From contig JAGSPQ010000045.1 of assembly GCA_018262385.1 (NCBI GenBank), positions 1 to 11,047 on the forward strand: a stretch of 11,047 bases of DNA, given 5' to 3'. Shown in pieces: positions 1 through 7,004 of this stretch. Under the pieces are notes generated by a model. The model was not told the DNA's origin, did no database searches, and saw only the letters and a list, made by a program, of their open reading frames with translations. Source of the DNA: Myxococcaceae bacterium. GTDB taxonomy: Bacteria; Myxococcota; Myxococcia; Myxococcales; Myxococcaceae. The translations under genes and the position numbers were made by a program. Each line of letters begins with the position of its first letter. Positions within the stretch are counted from its first letter, which is position 1.

Positions 1-2
1 TC

Positions 3-797
3 GGGGTCGGCCTCGAGCTGCTCCACACCTTCATGCTGGTCCATGACGACGTCGCCGATCGCGCCAACGTCCGCCGGGGCGGGCCGTCGCTGCATCACCT
101 GCTGGGCGAAGGCCGGCTGGGCGAGGATCTGGCGGTGGTCGCCGGAGATCACCTCTACGCCCGCGCGATGGAGGCGATGATCGGCGCGCCGTCTGCGCAC
201 GCGGTGGCCGCCAGCCGCTTCATGCTCGAGATCTGCCGCCACACCGCCGCCGGCCAGCACCTCGACCTGTCGCTCTCGCGCGCGCCGCTGGAGAAGGTCG
301 GCCTGTTCCAGACCTTGAAGGTCGCCCACCTGAAGACCGCGCGGTACGGCTTCGTCGCCCCGCTGGTCTGCGGCGGGATGCTCGGCGGCGCCTCGCCCGA
401 GCTGATCGACGGGCTGGGCCGGGTCGGCCGGCTGGCGGGCCTGGCCTACCAGCTGCGCGACGATCTGATCGGCCTGTACGGCGAAGACAAGGTCACCGGC
501 AAAGACGGCGGCGGCGACTTCTTCGAAGGCAAGCGCACCTTCCCGGTGGTGGCGGCCTGGACCCGCGCCGACGCGGGCGGCCGGCGCACCCTCGAGGCGC
601 TGTGGAACACCCGCACCAGCAAGCAGCTGGCGACCGCCCGGCTGGAGGTCGCTCGCTGGGGTGGGGTGGCCGCCTCGCAGCGGGTGGTCGATCGGCTGAC
701 CAAGGCCGCCCGCCGCTCGCTCGCCTCGTTCGGGCGGTGTGTCGCGGTCGAGTTCCTCGACGAGATGCTCACCGGGCTGGCGAAGAGAGTCGCGTGA
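3..797 (+). CDS. crtE: Geranylgeranyl diphosphate synthase, 5'-truncated by the window edge
   Basis: This is a trans-isoprenyl diphosphate synthase, which condenses isopentenyl diphosphate with allylic diphosphates in the cytoplasm to give C20 GGPP, the precursor for CrtB. The reading frame is open to base 3, so the gene starts upstream and about 70-90 N-terminal residues are missing compared with the usual 300-360. Numbering from the first visible codon, the first aspartate-rich motif DDVAD is at residues 15-19, followed by RRGGP. The second motif reads DDLIG at 153-157, so its last aspartate is replaced by glycine, followed by the GK(D)GGGD and EGKRT segments. From memory, that DDxxG form is common in actinobacterial-type GGPP synthases and does not imply loss of function. 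The ATG at 33 lies within the conserved HTFMLVHDD segment and is not the true start. The stop is 13 bases before the desaturase start, so the two are cotranscribed. Chain length (C20) is inferred from the operon context. Confidence 0.93.
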   Translation, partial: GVGLELLHTFMLVHDDVADRANVRRGGPSLHHLLGEGRLGEDLAVVAGDHLYARAMEAMIGAPSAHAVAASRFMLEICRHTAAGQHLDLSLSRAPLEKVGLFQTLKVAHLKTARYGFVAPLVCGGMLGGASPELIDGLGRVGRLAGLAYQLRDDLIGLYGEDKVTGKDGGGDFFEGKRTFPVVAAWTRADAGGRRTLEALWNTRTSKQLATARLEVARWGGVAASQRVVDRLTKAARRSLASFGRCVAVEFLDEMLTGLAKRVA

Positions 798-810
798 GCC
801 TCCAGGCGCG

Positions 811-2316
811 ATGAGCACCGCGATCGTCATCGGCGCGGGAGTCGGAGGCCTGACCGCGGCGATGAAGCTCGCCCACGCCGGGGTGAAGGTCGAGCTGTAC
901 GAGAAGTCGCCCGTTCCCGGGGGCCGCTGCGGCCGGGTCGAGGTCGGCGAGTTCCGCTTCGATCTGGGCCCGACGATCCTGTTGATGCCGTTCGTGCTCC
1001 AGCAAGCCTTCGCCTCGATCGGCCGCAAGCTCGAGGATCACCTCGAGCTCCAGCGCTGCGATCCGCACTACCGGGTTCACTTCCGCGACGGCTCGCGCGT
1101 CGTCCTCTGGACGGACCCTGCGAAGATGAAGGCCGAGCTCGAGCAGATCGAGCCGGGCAGCTACCCGCGGTACCAGCAGTTCCTCGCGCGCGGGAAGATC
1201 CAGAACGACGCCGCGTTCGAGCACTTCATCACCCGCCACTTCTCGTCGGTGCTCGAGTTCGTCACTCCCAAGAGCGTCCCCCAGATGGTCCGGGTCGGCG
1301 CGCTGAGCAAGCTGTGGAGCCACGTCTCGAAGTACTTCGCCGACGATCGGCTGCGCCAGGCGCTCAGCTTCCAGACGATGTACCTCGGCGTCTCGCCCTA
1401 CGACGCCCCGGCGGTCTTCGCGCTGCTGCCCTACACCGAGGCCGTTCACGGGATCTGGTTCCCCAGGGGAGGAATGCACGCGGTGCCGCTCGCGCTGGCC
1501 GAGGTCCGCCGGTTGGAGGGCGTCGCGCTCCACCTGGGCCAGGGGGTGAAGCAGGTGCAGGTCGAGAACGGCAAGGCGGTCGGGGTCGAGCTCGAAGACG
1601 GCCAGGTGCGCCGCGCCGACGTGGTGCTCTGCAACGCCGACTACGCCTGGGCGGTGAAGCACCTGCTGCCCCCGGCGCTGGCCGCGCCCCGCAGCGCGAA
1701 GCTGAGCAAGGCGCGGTTCACCTCGTCGGGGCTGATGCTCTACCTGGGCCTGAGTCAGCGGGTCGAAGGGCTGCTGCACCACAACGTCTTCTTCGGCCGC
1801 GACTTCAAGGGCAGCTTCAACGACATCTTCGAGAAGGGGCGGGTGCCGGACGACCTGAGCTTCTACGTCAACGCGCCCAGCCGCACCGCCGAAGGGTTTG
1901 CCCCGGAAGGGAAGGACGCACTGCAGGTGCTGGTGCCGGTTCCTCCGCTGGGGGGCCCGGTCGACTGGAAGGCCGAAGCGGGCCGGGTGCGCGCCGGAGT
2001 CCTCGCGCGGCTCAAGGACGAAGGCTACGGCGACCTGGAGCCGCTGATCGAAGCCGAGCAGGTGCTGACCCCCGACGACTGGCAGACCCACCACCGCCTC
2101 GAGCGCGGCTCGAACTTCGGTCTCGCCCAGAACTTCCTGCAGCTGGGCCCGTTCCGCCCGAAGGTGTCCGACCCGGATCTGAAGAACCTCTTCTGGTGCG
2201 GCGCTTCGGTGCAGCCCGGCACCGGGGTGCCGACGGTGATGATCAGCGCCGGCTTCGCGGTCGACGCGGTGCTCGCGCAGCTGGGAATGGCTCGGCCCCG
2301 GGAGCGTGTCGCATGA
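811..2316 (+). CDS. crtIa: CrtI-type phytoene desaturase (CrtIa position)
   Basis: This is a 501-residue FAD-dependent carotenoid desaturase that removes hydrogens from phytoene. The N-terminal dinucleotide-binding motif GAGVGGL is at residues 8-14, the acidic ribose-binding E31 ends the second strand, and PGGR at 36-39 is the usual CrtI follow-up. The C-terminal FAD/substrate signature CGASVQPGTGVPTVMIS spans about 463-479. ATG 811 is chosen because it puts the Rossmann strand at the N terminus; the in-frame ATG at 739 would add 24 Arg/Ser-rich residues inside crtE. The upstream ribosome-binding site is weak, so coupling to crtE is likely. The order crtE-this gene-crtB matches M. xanthus, where CrtIa acts on cis-phytoene, isomerises it and stops at zeta-carotene. 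The a/b assignment rests on gene order, not on alignment. A full four-step desaturase is the alternative. Confidence 0.9.
   Translation: MSTAIVIGAGVGGLTAAMKLAHAGVKVELYEKSPVPGGRCGRVEVGEFRFDLGPTILLMPFVLQQAFASIGRKLEDHLELQRCDPHYRVHFRDGSRVVLWTDPAKMKAELEQIEPGSYPRYQQFLARGKIQNDAAFEHFITRHFSSVLEFVTPKSVPQMVRVGALSKLWSHVSKYFADDRLRQALSFQTMYLGVSPYDAPAVFALLPYTEAVHGIWFPRGGMHAVPLALAEVRRLEGVALHLGQGVKQVQVENGKAVGVELEDGQVRRADVVLCNADYAWAVKHLLPPALAAPRSAKLSKARFTSSGLMLYLGLSQRVEGLLHHNVFFGRDFKGSFNDIFEKGRVPDDLSFYVNAPSRTAEGFAPEGKDALQVLVPVPPLGGPVDWKAEAGRVRAGVLARLKDEGYGDLEPLIEAEQVLTPDDWQTHHRLERGSNFGLAQNFLQLGPFRPKVSDPDLKNLFWCGASVQPGTGVPTVMISAGFAVDAVLAQLGMARPRERVA
2301..2304 (+). promoter_or_regulatory. Ribosome binding site of crtB
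   Basis: GGAG lies eight bases before the crtB ATG and inside the last codons of the upstream desaturase. It supports the ATG at 2313, whose TGA-overlapping position indicates translational coupling. Confidence 0.6.
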
Positions 2317-3200
2317 GCCCGATCGTCCTCGCCGGGTACGCCTCGGCGCGCGAAGTCACCCGGCACCACGCGAAGAGCTTCTATTTCTCGTCGGTGGCGC
2401 TGTTCGGCGCCCGCCGCCGGGGCGCGTTCGCGATCTACGCCTTCTGCCGCCGGCTCGACGATCTGGTCGACCAGTCGCAGACCGACCCGAAGGCGCTGCC
2501 CGGCCTGCTCGAGGAGGCCCGCGGGCTGCTCTACTCGCTCTTCGTCCGCGGCACGGTGAAGGCGGTCCAGCCGTGGCCCGAGCACGAACTGGTCGCGTTC
2601 CTCGACGCCGCCGAGCGGTTCGGCCTGGTGCAGCAGCCCTTCCTCGACCTGGTCGCGGGGATGGAGATGGATCTGACCCAGAAGCGCTACGCCAGCTGGG
2701 CCGAGCTCGATCTGTATTGCTACCGGGTCGCCGGCACCGTCGGCCTGATGATGGCGCCCCTGCTGGGCACCACCGATCCGGTCGCGCTGGTCCACGCCGC
2801 GGATCTGGGCCGCGCGATGCAACTGACCAACATCCTGCGCGACGTGAAGGAAGATCTCGGCCTCGGCCGCGTCTACCTGCCGCAGGACGAGCTGAAGGCG
2901 CACGGCCTGTCGGAAGCGGATCTGAAGGCCGGGGTGGTCGACCCGCGGGTGCGCAGCTTCCTCGCGATGCAGATCGGGCGGGCGCGCACCCTCTACGCCT
3001 CGGCCCTCAAGGGAGTGCCCTACCTGCGCGGCTTCGGCTCGAAGCGGGTGGTGCGGCTGATGTCGTCGATCTACGGCGGGATCCTCGACGTGATCGAAGA
3101 GCGCGACTTCGACATCTTCTCTTCGCGCGTCTCTCTGCCGACGAGGCGGAAGTTGTGGCGCCTGGCTGCGGTGCTCGCACTTCCGAATCCACGGCGGTGA
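2313..3200 (+). CDS. crtB: Phytoene synthase
   Basis: CrtB condenses two GGPP molecules head-to-head to 15-cis-phytoene, the first committed carotenoid step, at the membrane surface. The product is 295 residues, the usual size for the bacterial squalene/phytoene synthase family. Both metal-binding aspartate motifs are intact: DDLVD at residues 49-53, after the family-typical FAIYAFCRR, and DVKED at 177-181, within the NILRD...GRVYLP signature. YCYRVAGTVG at 135-144 is also typical. The start ATG overlaps the preceding stop as ATGA, and a GGAG sits eight bases upstream. Its own stop overlaps the next start as GTGA. Unlike some squalene synthases it has no C-terminal membrane anchor. Between crtE and the desaturases, phytoene synthesis is by far the best assignment over squalene synthesis. 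Confidence 0.97.
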   Translation: MSPIVLAGYASAREVTRHHAKSFYFSSVALFGARRRGAFAIYAFCRRLDDLVDQSQTDPKALPGLLEEARGLLYSLFVRGTVKAVQPWPEHELVAFLDAAERFGLVQQPFLDLVAGMEMDLTQKRYASWAELDLYCYRVAGTVGLMMAPLLGTTDPVALVHAADLGRAMQLTNILRDVKEDLGLGRVYLPQDELKAHGLSEADLKAGVVDPRVRSFLAMQIGRARTLYASALKGVPYLRGFGSKRVVRLMSSIYGGILDVIEERDFDIFSSRVSLPTRRKLWRLAAVLALPNPRR

Positions 3201-4069
3201 ACGAGCCCACCTTTCGCATCCAGATGGCCGCCGAGGTCTCGGGCGTGAAAGAGGGCCTGATCCGCGCCTGGGAACGGCGCTACGGCGTGCTCAAGCCGGC
3301 CCGCTCCCCCGGGGGCTACCGGACGTACACCCAGGCGGACATCGAAGTGCTCAAGCGGCTCAAGCGCCTGACCGAAGAGGGGGTGGCGATCGCCGAGGCG
3401 GTGAAGCTGCTGCCCACGATTCGCCGCGAGGCGCGCGAAGTCGAAGAGCCGGCCGGGCCCCGGCAGAAGCTCCCGCGCGAGCAGCAGCTGAAGGCCTGGC
3501 GCGACGAGCTCTTCGCCGCCGGCGCCCGGCTGGATCAGCAGCAGGTCGAGGCGGTGCTCGACGCCGCGGTCGAGTGGCTGCCGCCGCTGGGGTTCTTCGA
3601 CGCGCTGGTCGCGCCGGTGCTCCGCGAGGTCGGCGAGCGCTGGCACTCCGGCACCTTGAGCGTCGCCGAGGAGCACCTGATCAGCGAGGCCGTCCGCCAG
3701 CGGCTGATCTCGTTGCTGGCCCACGCTCCCCGGCGCGCGAAGCACCACGTCGTCTGCGCCTGCCTGGCCGACGAGCAGCACGAGCTGGGGCTGATGGGCG
3801 CCGCGCTGCGCTTTCGCCACCAGGGCTACCGGGTGACCTTCCTCGGCGCGCGGACGCCGATCGAGCAACTGGCGCGGCTGGTGAAGGCAGTGCGGCCCGA
3901 TCTGGTCGCGGTCTCGGTGGTCGTCGATCAGGCGGCCGAAGAGCGGCTCACCGCGCTGGCGGCCGCGCTGCCCGAGGGGACGAAGGTACTGGTCGGCGGC
4001 CACGGAGCCGAGCCGCACCGCCGCCTGATCAAGCGATTGGGCTTCGCGCTGGAAGGAGAGCAGCCATGA
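3197..4069 (+). CDS. carH: CarH-type MerR-family, adenosylcobalamin-binding light-sensing repressor
   Basis: This is a 290-residue regulator with a MerR-like winged helix (about 5-72, with AWERRYGVLKPAR and GGYRTY), a four-helix light-sensing segment (about 95-175) and a B12-binding Rossmann domain (about 183-288). The cobalamin motif E193-Q-H195-E-L-G198, S240-V-V and G267-G268 are present. The CarH photochemical set is complete: W149 and E159-H160 form W-x9-EH, and H150 directly after the Trp matches Thermus CarH His132, which ligates cobalt after illumination. H195 corresponds to the dark-state ligand His177. In the known system the AdoCbl tetramer represses in the dark and light cleaves Co-C and breaks up the tetramer. 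The start is GTG 3197, overlapping the crtB stop; upstream residues are out of family. It is transcribed with its presumed targets, which implies autoregulation. CarA, its B12-independent paralogue, is the alternative, but the intact motif set favours CarH. No operator was recognised in the window. Confidence 0.93.
   Translation: MNEPTFRIQMAAEVSGVKEGLIRAWERRYGVLKPARSPGGYRTYTQADIEVLKRLKRLTEEGVAIAEAVKLLPTIRREAREVEEPAGPRQKLPREQQLKAWRDELFAAGARLDQQQVEAVLDAAVEWLPPLGFFDALVAPVLREVGERWHSGTLSVAEEHLISEAVRQRLISLLAHAPRRAKHHVVCACLADEQHELGLMGAALRFRHQGYRVTFLGARTPIEQLARLVKAVRPDLVAVSVVVDQAAEERLTALAAALPEGTKVLVGGHGAEPHRRLIKRLGFALEGEQP
4053..4058 (+). promoter_or_regulatory. Ribosome binding site of the second desaturase
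   Basis: AAGGAG lies seven bases before the ATG at 4066, within the last codons of the carH-like gene. It is the strongest Shine-Dalgarno in the operon and fixes the start that overlaps the regulator's stop as ATGA. Confidence 0.75.
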
Positions 4070-5631
4070 AGGCGTTGATCGTCGGGGCAGGCCCGGGAGG
4101 ACTCGCCGCGGCGATCAACCTCGCCGGCCTCGGGTTCCAGGTCACCGTGGTCGAGAAGGAAGCGATCCCCGGCGGGCGGATGCGCGGCCTGCGCCTGGGC
4201 GAGTACGAGCTCGACACCGGGCCGACGATCCTCCAGCTGCCCCAGGTGCTCGACGCGGTGTTCCGCCGCGCCGGCAAGCGGCTGCAGGACTACGTGACCC
4301 TGAAGGCGCTCGATCCGAACACCCGCATCCACTTCTGGGATCGCAGCTGGCTCGACACCTCGTCGAATCCGGAAAAGATGCGCCAGTCGCTCGCCCGCCT
4401 CGACCCGAAGCACCCGGCGGCGTTCGATCGCTGGATGGCGCAGGGCCGCGACAAGTACGCGATCACCTACGAGAAGTTCATCTGCACTCCCGCCGACTCG
4501 CTCGCCTACTACGCGCCGTGGCGGCTGCTCGACACCCTGCGGTTCAAGCCCTGGCAGACGCTCTACGGCCACCTCGACGAGTTCTTCGACGACGACCGGG
4601 TCACCTTCGCGCTCAGCTACCCCTCGAAGTACCTCGGGCTCCACCCCACCACCTGCTCGAGCGTCTTCAGCGTGGTGCCGTACCTCGAGCTGCAGTTCGG
4701 CGTCTGGCACGTGATGGGCGGCTTCCGCGCGCTCTCGAAGGGAATGCAGCGCTGCGCCGAAGACCTCGGCGCCGTCTTCCGCTTCAGCGCGCCGGTGGCC
4801 GAGGTCCTGGTCGAGGGGGGCCGGGCGAAGGGGGTGGTGCTCGAGAGCGGAGAGCGGCTCGAGGCCGACACGGTGGTGATCAACGCCGATCTGCCCTACG
4901 CGGCGACGAAGCTGCTGGCCCCGAAGGTGCGGGAAGGGACCCGGCTGTCGAACCAGCGGCTCGAGCGCGCCCGCTACAGCTGCAGCACCTTCATGCTCTA
5001 CCTCGGGCTCGACACCCGCTTCGATCAGCTGCCGCATCACCTGATCTACCTGTCGCAGAACGCCCGCCGCACCGACGCCGCCGCGCTCGGCGACTACGAG
5101 GCCGATCTCGACGATCCGCCGTTCTACGTCTGCAACCCGACCCCGACCGATCCGGCCGGATCGCCCGCGGGCCACTCGACGATGTACGTGCTGATTCCGA
5201 CGCCCAACACCTCGCGCCCGGTCGACTGGCCGGCGCTCGAGCGGCAGCTGATCGCCAAGGTGCCGCAGTGGCTCGAGAAGGTGGGGATTCACGGCATCGG
5301 CAAGCACATCCGCCAACAGCGCGCCTTCACCGCCGAGACCTGGCGCGACGAGTTCAACGTCTTCCGCGGAGCGGTCTTCAACCTCTCGCACAACTGGATG
5401 CAGCTGGGGCCGCTGCGGCCGAAGGTGAAGTCGCCCGACGTCGAGGGGCTGTACTGGGTCGGCGGCGGCACCCACCCCGGCAGCGGGCTGCTCACCATCC
5501 TCGAGAGCGCCAACATCGCGGCCGACTACCTCGCGCGCGCGATCGGAAAGCCGCGGCTGCCCCAGTGGCCGTTCGTCCCGCCGGTCGAAGCCGCTACAGG
5601 TTCGGCAGCAGCAGCTTCAACTTCTCTTTGA
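4066..5631 (+). CDS. crtIb: Second CrtI-type carotene desaturase (CrtIb-like)
   Basis: This is a 521-residue FAD-dependent carotenoid desaturase. The dinucleotide-binding motif GAGPGGL is at residues 7-13, E30 ends the second strand, and PGGR is at 35-38. The C-terminal signature GGGTHPGSGLLTILES spans about 466-481. It is clearly a paralogue of the first desaturase (shared LDTGPTILQ/FDLGPTILL, WMQLGPLRPKV/FLQLGPFRPKV) but diverged, with a different C-terminal signature. In M. xanthus a separate enzyme, CrtIb (formerly CarC), continues from trans intermediates to lycopene because CrtIa cannot finish; this gene is a good candidate for that role. A CrtD-like hydroxyneurosporene desaturase is the main alternative. 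It starts at ATG 4066, overlapping the carH stop, with a strong AAGGAG. The last 13 codons encode an Ala/Ser/Thr-rich tail that overlaps the converging mtnP gene. Confidence 0.87.
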   Translation: MKALIVGAGPGGLAAAINLAGLGFQVTVVEKEAIPGGRMRGLRLGEYELDTGPTILQLPQVLDAVFRRAGKRLQDYVTLKALDPNTRIHFWDRSWLDTSSNPEKMRQSLARLDPKHPAAFDRWMAQGRDKYAITYEKFICTPADSLAYYAPWRLLDTLRFKPWQTLYGHLDEFFDDDRVTFALSYPSKYLGLHPTTCSSVFSVVPYLELQFGVWHVMGGFRALSKGMQRCAEDLGAVFRFSAPVAEVLVEGGRAKGVVLESGERLEADTVVINADLPYAATKLLAPKVREGTRLSNQRLERARYSCSTFMLYLGLDTRFDQLPHHLIYLSQNARRTDAAALGDYEADLDDPPFYVCNPTPTDPAGSPAGHSTMYVLIPTPNTSRPVDWPALERQLIAKVPQWLEKVGIHGIGKHIRQQRAFTAETWRDEFNVFRGAVFNLSHNWMQLGPLRPKVKSPDVEGLYWVGGGTHPGSGLLTILESANIAADYLARAIGKPRLPQWPFVPPVEAATGSAAAASTSL

Positions 5632-6466
5632 CCGCCGCCGGCAGCTGCTTCGGATCCGTCCACACCGCGTTCTTCAGCGTCGACTGACAGCCGCACGGCG
5701 CCTGTCCCGCCACCGCGATCGCCTTCACCGCCACCCGGGCGAGCGCCAGCGCCGAGTCGGTCGCCGCGTGGAGGTTGCCGAGGATCAGCGCACCCAGTTC
5801 CTGCGCGCCGACGTTCTCCGGGTGCGGCTTCCAGCAGTCGTAGTCGGTCGGCAGGCCGACCAGCGCGTAGCAAAGCTCGGCTTCCCGGGCGAGCTTCGCC
5901 TCGGGGCAGGAGGTCATCCCGATCAGCTGGGCGCCCCAGCTGCGGTGCAGATCGCACTCGGCGCGGGTCGAGAAGGCCGGCCCTTCCATGCAGACCAGCG
6001 TGCCCTTCGGGTGGACGTTGATCCCCAGGCCGTGGCTCGACTCGTACAGCACCTTGCGCACGGTGGGGCAGAACGGCGCCGCGAACTCGAGGTGCACCGC
6101 CAGATCGTCGAAGAAGGTGCCCTCGCGCTTGAAGGTGCGATCGATCAGCTGGTCGCAGATCACCAGCTCGCGGGGGTGGATGTTCTCCTGCAGGCTCCCG
6201 GCCGCCGCGGTCGCCATCACGTGGGTCACCCCGAGCTGCTTGAGCGCGTGGATGTTGGCCCGGTACGGGACGCGGGTCGGGTTGTGCCGGTGGCCGGCGC
6301 CATGCCGCGCCAGCAGCGCCACCGGAACCCCGTCGACCTCGCCGAGCACGATCGGCCCCGAGGGCGCGCCGAAGGGAGTGGTGACCTCGGTGGGCTTGCC
6401 ATCCATCAGCCGGCCCAACGCCTGGCCGAGCCCGCTGCCGCCGATGATTCCCAGACGCTGGAACAC
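5594..6466 (-). CDS. mtnP: S-methyl-5'-thioadenosine phosphorylase
   Basis: This cytoplasmic enzyme splits methylthioadenosine with phosphate into adenine and methylthioribose-1-phosphate, clearing a by-product of polyamine synthesis and other S-adenosylmethionine reactions. The 290-residue product carries the family landmarks in order: GIIGGSGL (6-13), TPFGAPS (30-36), RHGAGH (54-59, phosphate site), YRANI (68-72), DQLIDRT (105-111), MEGPAFSTRAE (160-170), GMTSCPEAKLARE (183-195) and TDYDCW (207-212). The two aspartates of TDYD contact the adenine amino group in human MTAP; inosine/guanosine-specific relatives carry Asn here, so adenine specificity is expected. The start is GTG, touching the apt stop codon with no spacer; a GGAGG eight bases upstream, inside apt, supports it. 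The gene converges on the desaturase and overlaps it by 38 bases. The apt neighbour can reuse the adenine released. Confidence 0.94.
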   Translation of the reverse strand: MFQRLGIIGGSGLGQALGRLMDGKPTEVTTPFGAPSGPIVLGEVDGVPVALLARHGAGHRHNPTRVPYRANIHALKQLGVTHVMATAAAGSLQENIHPRELVICDQLIDRTFKREGTFFDDLAVHLEFAAPFCPTVRKVLYESSHGLGINVHPKGTLVCMEGPAFSTRAECDLHRSWGAQLIGMTSCPEAKLAREAELCYALVGLPTDYDCWKPHPENVGAQELGALILGNLHAATDSALALARVAVKAIAVAGQAPCGCQSTLKNAVWTDPKQLPAAVKEKLKLLLPNL

Positions 6467-6991
6467 CTAGGGCGCCTCCACGTTGATCAGCGAGTGGACC
6501 TTGTCGGCCCCCAGCCGCTTGCGCCCGTTGATGAAGCCCAGCTCGATCACGAACGAGTAGCCCACCACCACGCCGCCCAGCTTGCGCATCAGCGTCCCGG
6601 TCGCCTCGGCCGTGCCGCCGGTGGCCAGCAGGTCGTCGATGATCAGCACCTTCTCGCCCTTGCCCACCGAGTCGACGTGCGCCTGGACGACGTCGGTGCC
6701 GTACTCCAGCCCGTACGACTGCTCGATCTTCTCGTAGGGCAGCTTGCCGGGCTTGCGCACCAGCACCAGGCCCTTGCCCAGCGCCAGCGCGAGCGGCGCG
6801 GCGAACAGGAACCCGCGCGACTCGATGCCGACGATCTTCGAGACGTCCTTCCCCCGCCAGTGCTCGGCGAGGCAATCGATCACCCGGCCAAACAGCGCGG
6901 GGTCGGCCAGCACCGGGGTGATGTCCTTGAAGACGATGCCCTTCTTGGGAAAGTCGGCCACGTCACGGATGGTTCGGCGAACGTTGTCCAT
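6467..6991 (-). CDS. apt: Adenine phosphoribosyltransferase
   Basis: Apt joins adenine to PRPP, giving AMP and pyrophosphate. The product is 174 residues, the normal size for the family. FPKKGIVFKDITPVL (14-28) is the typical N-terminal segment, ESRGF is at 57-61, RKPGKLP at 79-85, and the PRPP-binding loop VLIIDDLLATGGTA at 115-128 has the two adjacent aspartates and the TGGT turn intact. It lies between the YcxB-like gene (13-base gap) and mtnP (no gap), which supports one transcription unit and pairs release of adenine with its recapture. The ATG is fixed by homology (MDNVRRTIRDV). No good Shine-Dalgarno precedes it. A TGATATT on the minus strand (complement of 7001-7007) sits nine bases before the ATG and could be a -10 element for a nearly leaderless internal transcript, but no -35 is visible. 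Confidence 0.97.
   Translation of the reverse strand: MDNVRRTIRDVADFPKKGIVFKDITPVLADPALFGRVIDCLAEHWRGKDVSKIVGIESRGFLFAAPLALALGKGLVLVRKPGKLPYEKIEQSYGLEYGTDVVQAHVDSVGKGEKVLIIDDLLATGGTAEATGTLMRKLGGVVVGYSFVIELGFINGRKRLGADKVHSLINVEAP
6475..6479 (-). promoter_or_regulatory. Ribosome binding site deciding the GTG start of mtnP
   Basis: GGAGG on the minus strand lies eight bases upstream of the GTG at 6466 and within the last codons of apt. It decides in favour of this GTG, which begins directly after the apt TAG. Confidence 0.75.
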
Positions 6992-7004
6992 TGGCCGTCC
7001 AATA

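Noticed and set aside
739..810. N-terminal extension of the first desaturase
   Set aside because: The extra Ser/Arg-rich residues lie before the FAD-binding strand and inside crtE; ATG 811 gives the normal family start.
769..2094. Minus-strand open frame of 441 codons opposite the first desaturase
   Set aside because: Same reason: mirror of the codon bias of the desaturase, without motifs.
3928..5475. Minus-strand open frame of 515 codons opposite the second desaturase
   Set aside because: A shadow of the real gene; the protein is Arg/Val/Glu/His-rich with no domain, and there is no ribosome-binding site.
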